DNA from: JBLHKS01 sp047620505
GTDB taxonomy: Bacteria; Verrucomicrobiota; Verrucomicrobiia; Verrucomicrobiales; DEV007
Direction: 5' to 3'
Assembly (NCBI GenBank): GCA_047620505.1
Contig: JBLHKS010000106.1
Span: 1-24,656, forward strand
Length of the DNA: 24,656 bases
A program made the position numbers and the translations under genes. Shown piece by piece: positions 23,031 through 24,656 of this stretch. The notes under the pieces are model-generated. The model made no database searches, was not told the origin of the DNA, and saw only the letters and a program-made list of their open reading frames with translations. Within the stretch, counting starts at the first letter, position 1, and each line of letters starts with the position of its first letter.

Positions 23031-24437
23031 ATGAAAACATTTCTCGCGTTCGCCCTCGCGCTTCCCATCCTGACATTCGCCCAGGAAAAGCCTAACATTG
23101 TTCTCGTCATGGCTGACGACCAGGGCTGGGGCGACATGGCCTACAACGGCGATCCGCTCCTCAAAACGCCGAATTTCGACTCAGCAGCTGCTGAGGGCCT
23201 GCGCTTCGATCGATTCTACGCCGCCGCCCCGGTTTGCTCGCCGACGCGGGCCAGCGTCCTCACCGGACGGCATCCGAATCGGATGGGCGTCTTCAAATGG
23301 GGCAACACCCTGCGGCCACAGGAAATCACCATCGCCGAAGCGCTCAAAACTGCTGGCTACGCGACTTCGCACTTTGGGAAATGGCATCTCGGCTCAGTCC
23401 GGAAGGGCAGTCCGGTCAGCCCCGGCGCGAGCGGTTTCGACGAGTGGCTCAGCGCGCCGAATTTCTATGACAACGACCCGATCTTGAGCCACCGCGGCGA
23501 AGCCGTCGCGATCGAAGGCGAAAGCTCGATGGTCGCCGTCGACGCAGCGATCGACTGGATGCGAACGCAGGTCGAAGGCGAAACGCCGTTCCTCTCGGTT
23601 GTCTGGTTTGGCTCGCCGCACAGTCCGCATCGCGCCGCCGCCGAAGATTTTGAGCTCTACAAAGATCAGCCGGAAGCGAAGGCACATTTCCTCGGCGAGA
23701 TCACCGGGATGGACCGCGCGTTCGGCAAACTCCGCAGCGCTCTCGACGAAATCGGGATCCGCGAGAACACGATTCTCTGGTATTGCAGCGACAACGGCGC
23801 GCTTGGCATCGGCAACGCGGGCGAGTTCCGCGGGAAGAAGGGATCGATCTACGAAGGCGGCCTGCTCGTCCCGTCGATTCTCGAATGGCCCGCGAAAATC
23901 CCGCAGCCTGCCGTTTCCACCGTGCGCTGCAACACCTCTGACATCTACCCGACTCTGCTCGACATCGTCGGCGTTAAAGTCGAAAACCAAACGCCGCTCG
24001 ACGGCCACAGCCTCGTTCCCATCATCGGAGACAGACAAACGCCCGATATCGGCCGAGGATTCTGGGATTTTCCGATCGACGGCAAAGGCATGAAGGCCTA
24101 CGACATGATGAAGGAGGTCCTCGACGCCCAGGCGAAGGGCGAAGAAATCCCGCCAGCCGCCGACTCGCTCAAAGCCGCCGAGATCGATCCGCTCCCGCCC
24201 GGTGCCGAGCAGCTGCTGGGTCACGCCGCGTGGATCGAGTCCGATTGGAAACTCCACCGCATCGGCGGGAAGAAGGTCGGCGGCGACGTGAAATGGGAAC
24301 TCTACAATCTCGCCAAAGATCCGAGTGAGACCAAAGACCTTGCCGAAAGCGAAGGTGAGCGAGTCGCCGCGATGCGGAGAAAACTGGAAGCCTGGATGAA
24401 GAGCGTCTTGAGCAGTTTGCAGGGCGAGGATTATTGA
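23031..24437 (+). CDS. Exported arylsulfatase
   Basis: A 468-residue sulfatase (PF00884). The signal peptide is MKTFLAFALALPILTFAQ. KPNIVLVMADDQGWGD gives the first metal Asp residues, and APVCSPTRASVLTGRHPNR is a canonical formylglycine motif (Cys69, CxPxR). TSHFGKWHLG, FGSPHSPH and WYCSDNGALG with the following GKKGSIYEGGLLVPSI complete the active-site set, and the C-terminus has WKLHRIGGKK and ELYNLAKDPSETKDLAE. It would remove sulfate from an exported substrate, likely an algal or host polysaccharide; the exact linkage cannot be read. The start is the ATG at 23031, before the signal peptide; the upstream open frame runs into the divergent symporter gene and is not coding. It belongs to a different sulfatase branch from sulfatase 1. 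Confidence 0.95.
   Translation: MKTFLAFALALPILTFAQEKPNIVLVMADDQGWGDMAYNGDPLLKTPNFDSAAAEGLRFDRFYAAAPVCSPTRASVLTGRHPNRMGVFKWGNTLRPQEITIAEALKTAGYATSHFGKWHLGSVRKGSPVSPGASGFDEWLSAPNFYDNDPILSHRGEAVAIEGESSMVAVDAAIDWMRTQVEGETPFLSVVWFGSPHSPHRAAAEDFELYKDQPEAKAHFLGEITGMDRAFGKLRSALDEIGIRENTILWYCSDNGALGIGNAGEFRGKKGSIYEGGLLVPSILEWPAKIPQPAVSTVRCNTSDIYPTLLDIVGVKVENQTPLDGHSLVPIIGDRQTPDIGRGFWDFPIDGKGMKAYDMMKEVLDAQAKGEEIPPAADSLKAAEIDPLPPGAEQLLGHAAWIESDWKLHRIGGKKVGGDVKWELYNLAKDPSETKDLAESEGERVAAMRRKLEAWMKSVLSSLQGEDY
23182..23193. repeat. CAGCAGCTGCTG palindrome, exact
   Basis: Inside sulfatase 2, read as AAA (FDSAAAEGLRF). Sulfatase 1 has LDELAEQGVRF at the matching place. Confidence 0.9.
24207..24218. repeat. 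CAGCAGCTGCTG palindrome, 11 of 12
   Basis: Inside sulfatase 2 near its C-terminus, with G at the first position, read as EQLL. Confidence 0.7.
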
Positions 24438-24557
24438 GACCAACGGCAGTCATCGGAAGCGGCGATCGCCCCGGCCCATCCCGAGATTTGGATACACAAA
24501 GCCCCACCCGAGTTTCCATCGAGACAACAAAGAAAAATTGAAAAATGTTGACTGACC

Positions 24558-24656
24558 CCCAAGACCCAAGACCCAAGACCCAAGACCCAAGACCCAAGAC
24601 CCAAGACCCAAGACCCAAGACCCAAGACCCAAGACCCAAGACCCAAGACCCAAGAC
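24558..24656. repeat. Perfect 7-bp tandem repeat (CCCAAGA)n at the window edge
   Basis: Fourteen complete copies of CCCAAGA plus one base, with no interruption, running off the right end of the window, so the true length is unknown. It starts 120 bases after the stop of sulfatase 2, following a TTGACTGACC stretch. Seven is not a multiple of three, so it shifts frame each copy; the open frames seen across it (GLGSWVL repeats) are not genes. Confidence 0.97.

Noticed and set aside
6163..24469. GCGATCGC (the cyanobacterial HIP1 octamer) occurs seven times: 6163, 9343, 15511, 21105, 22395, 23004, 24462.
   Set aside because: It is more than the roughly 0.7 expected from base composition, but the sequence is rich in CGATCG-type words generally, spacing is irregular and several sit in Ala/Glu or Ile codon contexts. 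Far weaker than the CAGCAGCTGCTG signal.
24169..24656. Open frames across the right edge encoding GLGSWVL repeats.
   Set aside because: They arise from the 7-bp tandem repeat, which is open in several frames, and have no coding features.

Overview
The window looks like part of a free-living, polysaccharide-degrading bacterium of the Planctomycetota/Verrucomicrobiota group, with Verrucomicrobiota slightly favoured. The evidence is two DUF1552 proteins, two multi-domain DUF1587/1592/1588/1585 proteins with planctomycete-type cytochrome motifs, two exported formylglycine sulfatases, a 3-keto-disaccharide hydrolase-like (DUF1080) protein and a XylR-type AraC regulator. Few genes have a clear Shine-Dalgarno site. 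Taxonomy is inferred from family content only.

Layout. 1-354: no recognised gene. 355-7567, all on the minus strand: a DUF1592-type protein, then a decayed fragment of a DUF1552 gene, then a 782-residue TPR protein with a TIR-like/DUF4062-like N-terminus, then an intact DUF1552 gene. The TPR gene appears to sit inside what was a DUF1592-DUF1552 pair. 7708-8744: a sigma-70 gene with its terminator. 8745-9350: a 606-base noncoding stretch with a 17-bp inverted repeat. 9351-13790: DUF1080 protein, small membrane protein, creatininase-family hydrolase, iduronate-2-sulfatase-like sulfatase and DUF4198 protein, in alternating orientation with very tight convergent ends. 13851-18169: second DUF1552 protein, XylR-type regulator and, divergent from it, a chimeric gene joining the front half of a GH127-type glycosidase to the back half of a DUF1501 protein. 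18197-22888 (minus): sodium:solute symporter, coiled-coil protein and second DUF1592-type protein in an operon-like series. 23031-24437: a second sulfatase. 24558-24656: a perfect 7-bp tandem repeat that runs off the end.

How the genes fit together. Most products carry export signals and belong to families tied to breakdown of sulfated or plant/algal polysaccharides and uptake of the products: sulfatases, DUF1080, GH127-like remnant, symporter and a pentose-type regulator. The DUF1592/DUF1552 proteins are presumed surface or periplasmic partners of unknown function.

The most striking signal is not a gene. The 12-bp palindrome CAGCAGCTGCTG occurs 11 times exactly and 4 more times with one mismatch, roughly once per 1-2 kb from 3.5 kb onward. 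It lies in genes and in intergenic DNA alike, in all three codon phases (read as QQLL, AAA or SSC), and is flanked almost always by Y on the left and R on the right. Paralogous proteins in the same window lack the corresponding peptide, so the DNA word rather than the protein seems to be selected. It resembles, in behaviour but not in sequence, the highly iterated palindrome HIP1 of cyanobacteria.
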